40,012 nucleotides of DNA from JAPUDQ01 sp049289035 (GCA_049289035.1 JBAQIV010000004.1:1-40012), one strand, 5' to 3'; counted from the stretch's first letter, positions 31,679 through 39,597 are shown. Translations and numbers: made by a program. The notes: a model not told the origin generated them from the letters alone.

Positions 31679-33142
31679 TTATGGGGCGTAGAACCGTACG
31701 ATAACACGGTCTTGCTTGGTTTTGTATGATGTAAGAATCTCTTTGGGTAGCCCAATCGCTGCAACTACTGTTACCCCATCATGCACAATAGTTGGGCGCG
31801 CGACCGCTGTATCTTGTGTAGTGGCGACATTGGTGCGAGGATAATCACGGCGGAGCAAATCATAAAATGACTGTTCATCTGGCTTGGCGATAACCGTCAT
31901 CACGGCGTTTTTGTACTGTGGTCGATCGAGTATAGCGCGTGTGGCAGTAAGCTGCTGATGGTATGTCACGGTGGGCGTACCATAAAAGTGTCCATAAAAA
32001 TACTGTGCGGCATTGCTTGCCATAATGCCCCCAAGTAGCGCAACGAGCGGTACGACAGCAGCGAGTCGCGCATAGGGGTTAAACGGAAATAGTCGATACC
32101 ACTCTCGTATGATCGTCTCGACTCCGATTGCCAAAAATAGATAGGCAGGAACGAGACAGATAAGTAGTTTGTCAGGGTTGAGCACGGCCAGCGGAATAAA
32201 CATAGCCGACCAGATAAGTAGCATATAGGAGCGCGCCGAATACCAGTCTTTAGCTGTGCGCAAGAAACCCAGCACAATGATAATAAACGATGCCGCCCCA
32301 AATACCGGCTGCGGTACAATACCGACTATAGCGTTGCCGAGGTTGAAAAATGATTTAACGACCGATTTAGCATTGGTAACCAATTCACTGCCCGTGACAT
32401 GATGTGTCGGTATACCGAGTAGCTCTAGTCCACTGGACGGATGAAGCGTGATGGTGAGTATAAGGGGTGCCAGCGCCACAACAAAAAACGCTAGGCCGAC
32501 AGCGTATTGCCAGTGTGTGACATGTTTGAGCGTAAATCTCACATGCGGGTGCAATATGCCAGCAATAGCAATAGCGATGATTGGATACATCATAAGCGGT
32601 GTGTAGAGGCTAAATGGTAAAAGTAGCAGTGCTATCAAAAACCAGAGTTTGGTCTTACCTTCTGGGTGCACTATGTTGGTGGCGGCAAGCAAAAAAAGCG
32701 ACAACCAAAAACTTGTCATGACGTCACCGTGGCCACTCCGAGCAAGTGTCAAAAAGGCGGCTGACGAAACGAGAATAAGACTGGTAACAAGCGCAATGTT
32801 AAGCCGGAACCAACGGCGCACCATCATGATAAAAGCAAAGCCCGTCGCAACGCCAAAAACGATGGAGGGTAGTTTAATTGCAAATTCGGTGATGCCCAGA
32901 AAATGAAGTGAAGCTTTTTGAACGAGCAGATACGGCAGATCAACAGTCGATTGCGCAAGGGGTTGTGAGAACTTAAATGTTGCACTGCGCAGGGCACTTT
33001 GCATATCGAGGTCGGTAAGGCCGGTTGGCGCTAGGTCGGTTCGCACGACGAGGAGACCAATAAGTACCACAATAAACACGAATATGCCTGCCACATAGCG
33101 GTAGCGATAGAGCAGAATTTCTCGTATAACGGCGGCGTTCAT
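31679..33142 (-). CDS. GT-C type membrane glycosyltransferase-like protein (ArnT/PMT family)
   Basis: The 487-aa protein has about eleven TM helices. The first loop carries LTDLDMQSALRSATF (the Asp pair is typical of the GT-C active site), followed by ITEFAIKLPSIVFG, as in dolichyl-phosphate-mannose mannosyltransferases and ArnT. A soluble C-terminal part of about 110 aa follows the last TM. It probably transfers sugars from lipid carriers to envelope targets; substrate unknown. TGC-TATAAT at 33153-33161 puts the RNA start about 4 nt before the ATG, so it is probably leaderless. Confidence 0.75.
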   Translation of the reverse strand: MNAAVIREILLYRYRYVAGIFVFIVVLIGLLVVRTDLAPTGLTDLDMQSALRSATFKFSQPLAQSTVDLPYLLVQKASLHFLGITEFAIKLPSIVFGVATGFAFIMMVRRWFRLNIALVTSLILVSSAAFLTLARSGHGDVMTSFWLSLFLLAATNIVHPEGKTKLWFLIALLLLPFSLYTPLMMYPIIAIAIAGILHPHVRFTLKHVTHWQYAVGLAFFVVALAPLILTITLHPSSGLELLGIPTHHVTGSELVTNAKSVVKSFFNLGNAIVGIVPQPVFGAASFIIIVLGFLRTAKDWYSARSYMLLIWSAMFIPLAVLNPDKLLICLVPAYLFLAIGVETIIREWYRLFPFNPYARLAAVVPLVALLGGIMASNAAQYFYGHFYGTPTVTYHQQLTATRAILDRPQYKNAVMTVIAKPDEQSFYDLLRRDYPRTNVATTQDTAVARPTIVHDGVTVVAAIGLPKEILTSYKTKQDRVIVRFYAP

Positions 33143-33219
33143 TGTTGTAATGATTATAGCATTAATTATTCCGAACCTGACGCTTACGCATCGGGTTCGT
33201 GAGGAGAGGTCTCACCCCT

Positions 33220-33263
33220 CACCCCTAAAGGCTGCGCTATCGCTTGCTGTCGCCTGCGGCTCC
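33220..33263. repeat. 44-nt dispersed repeat, copy 1
   Basis: CACCCCTAAAGGCTGCGCTA and the following CTATCGCTTG..TGTCGCCTGCGGCTCC recur at 38953-38996 with few differences and compensating one-base gaps. It lies between dnaB and the glycosyltransferase gene. Confidence 0.7.
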
Positions 33264-33277
33264 ACGTGCCATGCCAT

Positions 33278-34645
33278 CTAATTGTCGTGGCGTTTTTCGA
33301 GCGACATGAAGCGGAGGCGTTCGGGGTGGAAATATAGTTCGACTTTGCCAGTAGGACCGTTACGGTGTTTGGCAATGTGCAGTTCGGTGATATTTTGTAG
33401 CTCCACGTCGTCGGGGTTGTAGTAGCCGGGGCGATAAATGAACTGCACGATATCGGCGTCTTGCTCAATAGAGCCAGATTCACGCAGGTCGGCCAGTTGT
33501 GGGATGGGTGGGTTGCGTGATTCGACTGAGCGACTGAGCTGACTCAGTGCTATAACGGGTACGTTGAGCTCGCGGGCAATCAGTTTGAGGCCACGGCTGA
33601 TTTCACTTACCTCTTGAACGCGGTTAAATTCTCCGCCACGCGAGCGGCCTTGCATGAGCTGCAAATAGTCAACGATGATGAGCCCGAGCGGGTGTATGTG
33701 GGCCTGGCGACGGGCTTTGGTGCGCATTTCGAGCACAGTGAGGCCAGGTGTGTCGTCGATGTAGATTGGCGCTTCAGCCATTTCGCCCATGGCAGTAGAA
33801 AGTTTTTCAAAATCGTCGTCACTGAGGTTGCCAGTACGAATGTTCCAGGCATCCACACCTGCGGCGTCGGCTAACATACGGTCGACCAGCTGCTCTTTAC
33901 TCATCTCAAGTGAGAAAAACAATACTGACTGATGCTCTTTTGCGGCGACATTGTAGGCCAAGTTGGTGACGAGTGTCGTCTTGCCCATGGCGGGACGAGC
34001 GGCCAAGATAATGAGGTCGGAGCGCTGCAAACCAGCGGTCATGTTATCGAGGTCGCGCCAGCCGGTGCGGACGCCACGTAATTTGCCGCGGTCGCGGTGC
34101 AACTCTTCCATGCGATCGAAGCTTTCCGTCAAAATTTGCTCAAGACTGACGAGGTCTTGCTTGAGACTAGTGTCGCTCACCGAAAACAATTCGGCCTCAG
34201 CGCGTTCGAGAATCTCTTGGGTATCGCTGTCATCTTGGTAGGCTAGGTCAGCGATGTCGGTGCTGGCCTTTATAAGGCGACGGCGCACTGCGCGCTGGGC
34301 GACCAATTCGGCGTAGGTAGCGGCATTGGCTGCGGTGGGTACATAGTTGGTCAGTTCATTGAGGTAACTGCTGCCACCAACAGTTTCGAGATCGTCTTTT
34401 TTCTCCAGTTCATCACTGAGCGTAAGCAGATCGATCGGTCGGTGCATCTCAAACAACCGCAAAATTGCAGCAAATATGCGTTGATGTCGTTTTTCGTAAA
34501 AGTCCTCGGCCTTCACCTTGTCCATGACGTCGGTCAAAACTTCTTCGTCGATCAAAATTGCCCCAAGTAAACTCATCTCGGCATCAAGATTGTGCGGTGG
34601 GATTTTTCCCTCGGGTGCGACTGGTGTTTTTCTACGCTCTGCCAT
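33278..34645 (-). CDS. dnaB: Replicative DNA helicase DnaB
   Basis: The 455-aa protein has the N-terminal helical DnaB domain (PHNLDAEMSLLGAILID near 17-33), a linker and the RecA-like domain with Walker A ARPAMGKTT near 216-224, Walker B IIVDYLQLM and the RESGSIEQDADIV block. It forms the hexameric replication fork helicase. The start follows the dnaX stop with no gap (34646/34645), so the two replication genes are one operon, dnaX first. Length is usual. Confidence 0.97.
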   Translation of the reverse strand: MAERRKTPVAPEGKIPPHNLDAEMSLLGAILIDEEVLTDVMDKVKAEDFYEKRHQRIFAAILRLFEMHRPIDLLTLSDELEKKDDLETVGGSSYLNELTNYVPTAANAATYAELVAQRAVRRRLIKASTDIADLAYQDDSDTQEILERAEAELFSVSDTSLKQDLVSLEQILTESFDRMEELHRDRGKLRGVRTGWRDLDNMTAGLQRSDLIILAARPAMGKTTLVTNLAYNVAAKEHQSVLFFSLEMSKEQLVDRMLADAAGVDAWNIRTGNLSDDDFEKLSTAMGEMAEAPIYIDDTPGLTVLEMRTKARRQAHIHPLGLIIVDYLQLMQGRSRGGEFNRVQEVSEISRGLKLIARELNVPVIALSQLSRSVESRNPPIPQLADLRESGSIEQDADIVQFIYRPGYYNPDDVELQNITELHIAKHRNGPTGKVELYFHPERLRFMSLEKRHDN

Positions 34646-36139
34646 CTATGATCTCCCATCTTGCGGTAGCTTTACCGCCTCTCCTCCACCCATAATAGCA
34701 GCTACAGCCTTGCTCGTCTCGTCAAGTTCGGCTGAGCCGCCGTCGACAATAATCTCAGGGCATGACCCATAGAGGTTGGTGATGGTACGCACCAATTCGC
34801 TACGGTTTTTTTCGTCTTGGAGCTTTTTGCGATGAAGTGCAAAGGTAAATTTGAGTCGTATAGCAACGTCGTCGATCGTTACCTGGGCACGCTTCAGTAT
34901 ACTGTGCAGCGCTGGCGAATGTTTATGAAGTTCACTAAGCACCCGCTCCCAATCCACCGCCCCACCCATTGCTTGTGGCTCACTCGTTTGCTCCTGCGCT
35001 TCCTCAGTCTTTCGCTCCTCCGCTCTCCCGCTCTCTCGCTCTTGCGCTCTTTCCACGCTCTCCGCTCTCCGCTCCACGCTTGTGCTGTGCGCTATCTCCC
35101 GTTCTCCCGCTCTCTCGCTCTTGCGCTCCTGTACTTCCCCGCTCGTGCGCCCCATCTTTCCATCTCCTGCTCTCTCGCTCACTCGCTCTTGCGCCCTCCC
35201 CACAATTGACAGCACCTTCAACTCTGGTGCATAACTTCGCGGTGCCTCGATCAGTTCATAGAGCACGTCATATAGGTGCGGCGACTGCTCGGCATGAGTC
35301 GACATGATTTTGATAAGCTGCGCAATGATGACATGTGCGCTAATGCCATCGTCGAGCAAACGGTGAATTAACCCCGTCGCAGTACTTGATTTACCAGCGG
35401 CAATCGCTTCGACCACCTGTGTAATCACGGTGTGCGGCGCTAGCCCCAGCAAATCTTCGACTGTCTGAACGGTAATGGGTGAAACTTGCAAACTCGACAC
35501 TTGGTCGAGCAGGCTCACGCTATCGCGAAAGCCGCCTTCGCTATGCTGGGCAATCAGTCGCAGCGCTTCATCGTCGATGTTGATTGATTCTTTGTCTGCG
35601 ATTGCGCGCAGGTGTGCGCTGACGTCGGCAACGCTGCCTGGTCGAAAATGAAATCGCTGCGTGCGGCTGACGATGGTGGCGGGGACTTTGTGCAGCTCGG
35701 TCGTGGCGAGTATAAATACAGCGTGAGCGGGCGGTTCCTCGAGCGTTTTGAGCAGCGCGTTAAAGCTTTCGCTGGTGAGCATATGTACTTCGTCGATGAT
35801 GTAGACTTTGTATGTGGCGCTCGTCGGTGTCACATAAACTTTTTCACGTAGGTCGCGGATGTCGTCGATACGGCGGTTGCTGGCGGCGTCGATTTCTATG
35901 ATATCGAGATGCGACGAATCATCGGTATACGGCAAGTTATTGATCTGATGCGCCAAGATGCGCGCCACGCTCGTCTTGCCGGTACCGCGCGGGCCGGTAA
36001 ACAAATAGGCATGCGAAATCGAGCCGTTTTTAATGGCATTTTGCAGCAGATCGGTCACGTGACGTTGGCCGACGACTTCATCAAATCCGCGCGAACGGTA
36101 TGTACGATACAGTGCTTGGCTCACCTCTCCCCTTTTCAC
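34646..36139 (-). CDS. dnaX: DNA polymerase III subunit gamma/tau
   Basis: Clamp-loader ATPase. The 497-aa protein has LYRTYRSRGFDEVVGQ, Walker A GPRGTGKT at 49-56, the DEVHMLTSESFNALLKTLEEPP block and the SRTQRFHFRP sensor region. The Zn-binding Cys module that normally follows Walker A is absent: sequence goes from LAHQINNLPYTDD straight to IIEIDAASN. Residues 313-388 are a repetitive QERKSERAGERE-type linker. The start is GTG, at 36139 (TATAAT 5 nt upstream on this strand, so possibly leaderless) or at the in-frame GTG at 36124; the first is listed. Confidence 0.95.
   Translation of the reverse strand: MKRGEVSQALYRTYRSRGFDEVVGQRHVTDLLQNAIKNGSISHAYLFTGPRGTGKTSVARILAHQINNLPYTDDSSHLDIIEIDAASNRRIDDIRDLREKVYVTPTSATYKVYIIDEVHMLTSESFNALLKTLEEPPAHAVFILATTELHKVPATIVSRTQRFHFRPGSVADVSAHLRAIADKESINIDDEALRLIAQHSEGGFRDSVSLLDQVSSLQVSPITVQTVEDLLGLAPHTVITQVVEAIAAGKSSTATGLIHRLLDDGISAHVIIAQLIKIMSTHAEQSPHLYDVLYELIEAPRSYAPELKVLSIVGRAQERVSERAGDGKMGRTSGEVQERKSERAGEREIAHSTSVERRAESVERAQERESGRAEERKTEEAQEQTSEPQAMGGAVDWERVLSELHKHSPALHSILKRAQVTIDDVAIRLKFTFALHRKKLQDEKNRSELVRTITNLYGSCPEIIVDGGSAELDETSKAVAAIMGGGEAVKLPQDGRS
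34975..35200. repeat. Degenerate minisatellite inside dnaX
   Basis: Plus-strand phrases CTCTCTCGCTCTTGCGCTC and close variants occur three or more times, giving the repeated RAxERESGRA-like linker of tau. Phase is kept so that no stop arises. Confidence 0.7.
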
Positions 36140-36187
36140 ATTCTATTATAACGTGTTTGGCGCGGGAAATCTGGCGTAGTAAACGCA

Positions 36188-36228
36188 ACAGTGGATTTTG
36201 GATTTTAGATTATGGATTTTAGAATAAT
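36188..36228. repeat. AT-rich dispersed repeat, copy 3
   Basis: TGGATTTTGGATTTTAGATT followed by ATGGATTTTAGAATAATC. The last 14-15 nt recur inverted at 38247-38262. Confidence 0.6.
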
Positions 36229-36818
36229 CACACTTTTCGCCAGTCGCCTGCGTTGCTTCGTGTACGACCGTGTAGGTGCCAGTTGTGCGGGTTATCTTTT
36301 CCAATTTCATCAAATAACTTTTTGGCTGACTCAGTATAGAGTTTGTTTTTGGCAACAAATTCGCGGTTATCTCTCCAGTCAGCATGCAATGTACTGCCAT
36401 GCATTGCTTGTTCGGCTAGCTCAAAATCAACATCAAGATTGTCGGCGTCTTTAACAATTTTTGCTTCGATAGATTCTTTGGCTTCATATTCGTGCCATAG
36501 TGAAAGAAATTCATCTTTAATAGTTGTACCGTCGAGCATATCATTGATGCCTAGCTCTTCGTTACGATCTACATATTGGCGCGCCAAATAGTCTACGTCG
36601 CCCGTCCGGCTCTCGGCGATGTCGTGGAGCAATACCATCTTTGCAATCTTGCCAGTATCGGCATTTTTTTCACCTGCTGCAATAATCATTGCTATCCAAA
36701 ACATCCTAAAATGGTGTTCGGCTAGGTTGGCAAAGTCATAGCGAGAAAAGCGCTTCCACATGCGGTCGATAAAGCGGATGGTACCCATCTCGTATATAAA
36801 TTCAATATCTCGTTTCAC
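36228..36818 (-). CDS. HD-domain hydrolase (YfbR/HD_3-like)
   Basis: The 196-aa protein has the HD signature: an N-terminal EHHFRMFWIA (first His), the LLHDIAE pair near 84-90 and KDADNLDVD near 142-150. This is the pattern of YfbR-type 5'-nucleotidases and related HD_3 enzymes, metal-dependent phosphohydrolases of nucleotides. Translation starts at a GTG with GGAGGAA just upstream (36818). TGC-TATACT at 36845-36853 supplies an extended -10 promoter about 20 nt upstream. Its 3' end meets an AT-rich repeat. Confidence 0.85.
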   Translation of the reverse strand: MKRDIEFIYEMGTIRFIDRMWKRFSRYDFANLAEHHFRMFWIAMIIAAGEKNADTGKIAKMVLLHDIAESRTGDVDYLARQYVDRNEELGINDMLDGTTIKDEFLSLWHEYEAKESIEAKIVKDADNLDVDFELAEQAMHGSTLHADWRDNREFVAKNKLYTESAKKLFDEIGKDNPHNWHLHGRTRSNAGDWRKV

Positions 36819-36870
36819 AGTTTCCTCCGTAGTAATTAGTCTTTAGTATAGCAAATAAGCTGCACCGTGC

Positions 36871-36893
36871 AGCTTATTCCAAAATCTAAAATC
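36871..36893. repeat. AT-rich dispersed repeat, copy 4
   Basis: CCAAAATCTAAAATCCAACG, the inverted form of the family, between the HD gene and the 36911 gene. Confidence 0.5.
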
Positions 36894-36910
36894 CAACGTC
36901 TACTCTGCGC

Positions 36911-37417
36911 CTATAGCGCTGCTTCGACTGCCGCCCACACTGCGTCGCGGTTGTCTTCGGGTATGATGATGCTAACTTGGTCGCCAACTTTGGCTTTAAA
37001 GTACGTCACGCTGGCTAGTAGTACGCGGTATTCTTGACCGCCGACTTCTACATAGTAGCCGCCGTCGTGCTGTACGAGTGTGCCGATCACTTGACGTCGT
37101 GCCACCGGGCCAATCTGTTTGTAGATGAAGCTCCCGTCTTCGGCAATGGTAAGTTTCAGTATGTCGCCTTCGATAAGTTTTGACTTGCTGGCGTAGTTAG
37201 CCGGTACTGGGTATGACTTGCCGTCGGGGCCGACCATGCCCTGGCCGTCAAACACGCCTTCGATGACTTTGCCGGCCACATCTTCTAAGTTGCCGCGCGG
37301 TATGACGTCTTCGCCCGCTATGCTGATGAGTAATTCTTTGGCGGCTGCCAAATTGGTTTCAGCCTCAGTTATGAGGCTTCGGAGTCGTTTGACTTGTTTT
37401 TCTGGTAGGTCAGACAT
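36911..37417 (-). CDS. Conserved-type hypothetical protein, 168 aa
   Basis: I do not know a named function. The protein starts with a helical, charged part (about 1-45, MSDLPEKQVKRLRS) and then two or more beta-rich modules with GPDGKSYPVPANYASKSKLIEGD and YYVEVGGQEYRVLLASV, suggesting small beta-barrel or OB-like folds. The style is common in Patescibacteria. I start at 37417: AAGGA lies about 11 nt upstream, and the frame to 37564 adds 49 residues across the promoter (37458-37486). Confidence 0.75.
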   Translation of the reverse strand: MSDLPEKQVKRLRSLITEAETNLAAAKELLISIAGEDVIPRGNLEDVAGKVIEGVFDGQGMVGPDGKSYPVPANYASKSKLIEGDILKLTIAEDGSFIYKQIGPVARRQVIGTLVQHDGGYYVEVGGQEYRVLLASVTYFKAKVGDQVSIIIPEDNRDAVWAAVEAAL

Positions 37418-37457
37418 AAGCTCGCATCCTTGTCTGTTTTGGTTGGTGATTACCTTG

Positions 37458-37486
37458 AGCGTATCAAGCTGAAAACAAAATGTCAA
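37458..37486 (-). promoter_or_regulatory. Promoter of the 36911-37417 gene
   Basis: Minus strand: perfect TTGACA, 17-nt spacer ending in TGA, then TACGCT (extended -10). The predicted start is near 37451 with a leader of about 34 nt. Confidence 0.7.
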
Positions 37487-37576
37487 GCGGATTATTTTCC
37501 ACATCTTCATATGTGGTCGTTGTGAAAAGCGTTGTAAAATTTGATCATGCGGGTTTGGCCTCAAAAAAATTGCGCA

Positions 37577-37707
37577 GCTATTTCACTACGTTTGCTGTTG
37601 TATGAGGAGTAGTGGCCCTGACGGCCAGCCCCCGCGCAAGGCTGGTGCTAATCAGTTGGCGCGCGGGGGCATTTGCTCCGAGGGCAATAGTAAATGGAGT
37701 GAAGTAG
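37577..37707 (-). repeat. Structured dispersed element, copy B
   Basis: About 131 nt, same core as copy A read on the minus strand: CTCGGAGCAAATGCCCCC, stem GCCCCCGCGC/GCGCGGGGGC (10 bp), AACTGATTAGCACCAGCC, hairpin TGGCCGTCAGGGCCA. The outer stem (37577-37600 with 37684-37707) differs wholly from copies A and C but pairs over about 24 nt with G-U pairs. It lies downstream of rplL, with two small GC hairpins after it (37727-37746, 37777-37796). Confidence 0.85.
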
Positions 37708-37802
37708 CCGATGACGGCACCAAAAACCCGCCGCATGTGCGACGGGCATAATGGCCTACCATCTCGGGAATGTTGCGGGGCGGATGGGCCCGCCCCTCTA
37801 TA

Positions 37803-38183
37803 TTAGCTGAGTTCGACAGTTGCGCCGGCGTCTTCGAGTGCCTTTTTAGCGGCGTCAGCGTCTTCTTTGCTGACTTTCTCTTTGATTGGGCTTGGTGCAT
37901 TGTCGACGAGTGCTTTAGCTTCACCGAGGCCAAGACCAGTGAGGTCTTTAACGGCTTTGATGACGGCAACTTTTTGTGAACCGCCGTCTTTGAGCGTCAC
38001 GGTAAACTCAGTCTTCGCGTCTTCAGCTGGTGCGGCATCACCGCCAGCAGCAGGACCGGCCACAGCGACTGCAGCTGCTGCAGGCTCAATACCGTACTCT
38101 TCTTTAAGAACATTTTTAAGTTCGTTGACTTCAAGAACTGTCAGTTTCGTCAGTTCTTCGGCCAGTTTTTTGACATCTGCCAT
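37803..38183 (-). CDS. rplL: Ribosomal protein L7/L12
   Basis: The 126-aa stalk protein recruits translation GTPases. It has the N-terminal dimerisation helices (ELTKLTVLEVNELKNVLKEE), an Ala/Gly hinge (about 38-50) and the C-terminal domain with EFTVTLKDGGSQKVAVIKAVKDLTGLGLGEAKALVD. It follows rplJ, with a palindromic AT-rich repeat in the 111-nt gap. AGGAG lies just upstream of the ATG. Confidence 0.98.
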   Translation of the reverse strand: MADVKKLAEELTKLTVLEVNELKNVLKEEYGIEPAAAAVAVAGPAAGGDAAPAEDAKTEFTVTLKDGGSQKVAVIKAVKDLTGLGLGEAKALVDNAPSPIKEKVSKEDADAAKKALEDAGATVELS

Positions 38184-38196
38184 AGTAATTCTCCTA

Positions 38197-38283
38197 GTAG
38201 ATTTTAGATGATAGATTTTGGATTTTGGAAGAAGGCTATGTGATTTATGCGATTATTCTAAAATCTAAAATCCATAATCCAAC
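38197..38283. repeat. AT-rich dispersed repeat, copy 5, as an inverted pair between rplJ and rplL
   Basis: Left half (GTAGATTTTAGATGATAG, ATTTTGGATTTTGGAAG) and right half (CTAAAATCTAAAATCCATAA) are inverted relatives and could fold as a long hairpin in the rplJ-rplL transcript. Confidence 0.65.
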
Positions 38284-38294
38284 TTCTACTATCC

Positions 38295-38819
38295 TTATGC
38301 TGTAGCTTTATCGGAAACTCCATCCAAAAGTGCGTGGAGATTGCCGGATAGCGCATTGGTAACATCGTGAACCGGGCTGAGCAGTTGTGCGACCACTTCG
38401 GCCACCAACTGATTTTTGCTAGGCAAGCCAGCGAGTGCTTTGACATCAGTGGTCGAAAGCACGGCACCAGCGTTGTCAAACCCAGCGACCAGTTCGACGG
38501 TTGGTACGGTTTTGCTAAATTTGTCGATTACCTGCGCTGGTGCAACTTCGTCTTCGGTGCTTGACGCATAGAGGAGTTGGCCAGTCAGCAATGATGTATC
38601 GGTGGTAGCAAAGCCTTTGGTTTGCTGCATAGCAGCACGTACAAGACGGTTTTTGATGACCTGTATACGTACGCCAGCGGCACGAGCATCGCGACGCAGT
38701 TTTTGCAAATCGGCGACACTAGTACCGTCATATTTGGCGGCGACAGTCATGCGAGCAGTCGTGAGTGCGGTGCTAAAATCTGTTACCAACGCTTGTTTTT
38801 TGTCACGAGAAATTGCCAT
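38295..38819 (-). CDS. rplJ: Ribosomal protein L10
   Basis: The 174-aa protein anchors L7/L12 to the ribosome. The N-terminal domain has the usual MAISRDKKQALVTDF, YDGTSVADLQKLRRDARAAGV and KNRLVRAAM blocks; the C-terminal helix that binds L12 follows. AAGGAG lies about 10 nt before the ATG. The 38820-38950 leader carries strong hairpins that could mediate L10-L12 autoregulation. Confidence 0.97.
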   Translation of the reverse strand: MAISRDKKQALVTDFSTALTTARMTVAAKYDGTSVADLQKLRRDARAAGVRIQVIKNRLVRAAMQQTKGFATTDTSLLTGQLLYASSTEDEVAPAQVIDKFSKTVPTVELVAGFDNAGAVLSTTDVKALAGLPSKNQLVAEVVAQLLSPVHDVTNALSGNLHALLDGVSDKATA

Positions 38820-38860
38820 AAACGTAAGGCTCCTTCGTCGGTATTAGCGTTGTTGTAATT

Positions 38861-38944
38861 AACCCGAATCCGACCTAATAGTCGGGTTCTTTAAGGGACG
38901 GGCCCACCCGTCCCGCAGATGAAACTGAAATAAATTCAGTTTCA
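38861..38944 (-). promoter_or_regulatory. Hairpin-rich leader of rplJ-rplL, possible L10 leader
   Basis: On the minus strand: TGAAACTGAA/TTCAGTTTCA (10 bp, 38920-38944), GGGACGGG/CCCGTCCC (8 bp, 38895-38914), then AACCCGAC that can pair either with GTCGG (38870-38874) or with TCGGGTT (38861-38867), two mutually exclusive stems. L10 leaders that bind the L10-L12 complex are known upstream of rplJ in many bacteria; homology here is inferred from position only. Confidence 0.45.
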
Positions 38945-38952
38945 CTGCTCCC

Positions 38953-38996
38953 CACCCTAAAGACTGCGCTATCGCTTGTTTGTCGCCTTCGGCTCC
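38953..38996. repeat. 44-nt dispersed repeat, copy 2
   Basis: CACCCTAAAGACTGCGCTAT and CGCTTGTTTGTCGCCTTCGG match 33220-33263, most positions identical. It lies upstream of the rplJ leader. Confidence 0.7.
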
Positions 38997-39065
38997 GAAC
39001 ATTGACAGCTATGCCGGGTGAGGATATATTCCATATTTTCCCGAGATGTTAATGGACGAGCGTTA

Positions 39066-39088
39066 CAAAACCCTGTCATCCGACAGGG
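39066..39088 (-). terminator. Intrinsic terminator, minus strand
   Basis: CCCTGTC, loop GGAT, GACAGGG (7 bp) followed by TTTTGT on the minus strand. A second hairpin TTCGCC-AACT-GGCGAA precedes it (39091-39106 region). The stretch 38997-39205 holds no convincing gene. Confidence 0.6.
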
Positions 39089-39205
39089 CAAGACATGGTT
39101 CGCCAGTTGGCGAAACAGTTGCCTCGGTAGCGGATTAAGCGTCTCGTGATGATCGGCAGCTACTGTCTTCGGTAACGACTGTTTATAACAATAGCACATA
39201 TGACA

Positions 39206-39246
39206 TAAAAAGAAAAGCGGCGCAGAGTGTTTTACTCCTCTGCGCC
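39206..39246 (-). terminator. Intrinsic terminator of the 77-aa membrane protein gene
   Basis: Minus strand: 9-bp stem GGCGCAGAG/CTCTGCGCC with a 10-nt loop, followed by GCTTTTCTTTTT. Confidence 0.8.
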
Positions 39247-39256
39247 AGGATCGAGC

Positions 39257-39301
39257 ACGAGTCGGGTGGTCGCCGATAAAAGCAATGACCACCCGACTCG
39301 T
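39257..39301 (-). other. Strong 15-bp hairpin after the 77-aa gene
   Basis: ACGAGTCGGGTGGTC pairs perfectly with GACCACCCGACTCGT over a 15-nt loop; CGCCAG/CTGGCG just outside can extend it. It lies between the stop at 39322 and the terminator, so it forms the 3' end of that mRNA and may protect it or act as a separate RNA. Confidence 0.6.
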
Positions 39302-39321
39302 CTGGCGTGCGCCTGTAGTTC

Positions 39322-39555
39322 CTAGCGGCCGGAGCCGAGAAACATCTTGCGCACGACCCGAATCACAGCATCTGTCACGCACCCGACGATCGTGGCCGCA
39401 ACCACGACGTAACCGGTAGCGATGTGCGGCCAGCCCATGAAGATGGAAGTCTCCATCAGCACGACCGCACTGACAAATGCTGCGATGAGTGGGGTGAAGT
39501 ACCGCCCAGCCGTCATTCGATCGATGATGTCTGGTCGGGACGAAGTGCTGTTCAT
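39322..39555 (-). CDS. 77-aa membrane protein, two predicted TM segments
   Basis: I do not recognise a family. After a polar N-terminus (MNSTSSRPDIIDRM) there are TM segments at about 21-39 and 44-63, then a basic tail (RVVRKMFLGSGR). I start at 39555: GAGAGGAAAGAG stands just before this ATG, while the longer frame to 39648 runs through the promoter. The phage-like or accessory style resembles the gene at 54-401. It is followed by a 15-bp hairpin and a terminator, so it is an independent unit. Confidence 0.7.
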   Translation of the reverse strand: MNSTSSRPDIIDRMTAGRYFTPLIAAFVSAVVLMETSIFMGWPHIATGYVVVAATIVGCVTDAVIRVVRKMFLGSGR

Positions 39556-39588
39556 CTCTTTCCTCTCAGTAGTGACGATCCTTACTAT

Positions 39589-39597
39589 ATTATAACA
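39589..39597 (-). promoter_or_regulatory. Extended -10 promoter of the 77-aa gene
   Basis: Minus strand TGT followed by TATAAT. Predicted start about 39582, leader about 27 nt, which holds the ribosome binding site. Confidence 0.6.

Noticed and set aside
34975..35200. CRISPR array
   Set aside because: The repeats are degenerate, have no unique spacers of constant size and are in frame within dnaX.
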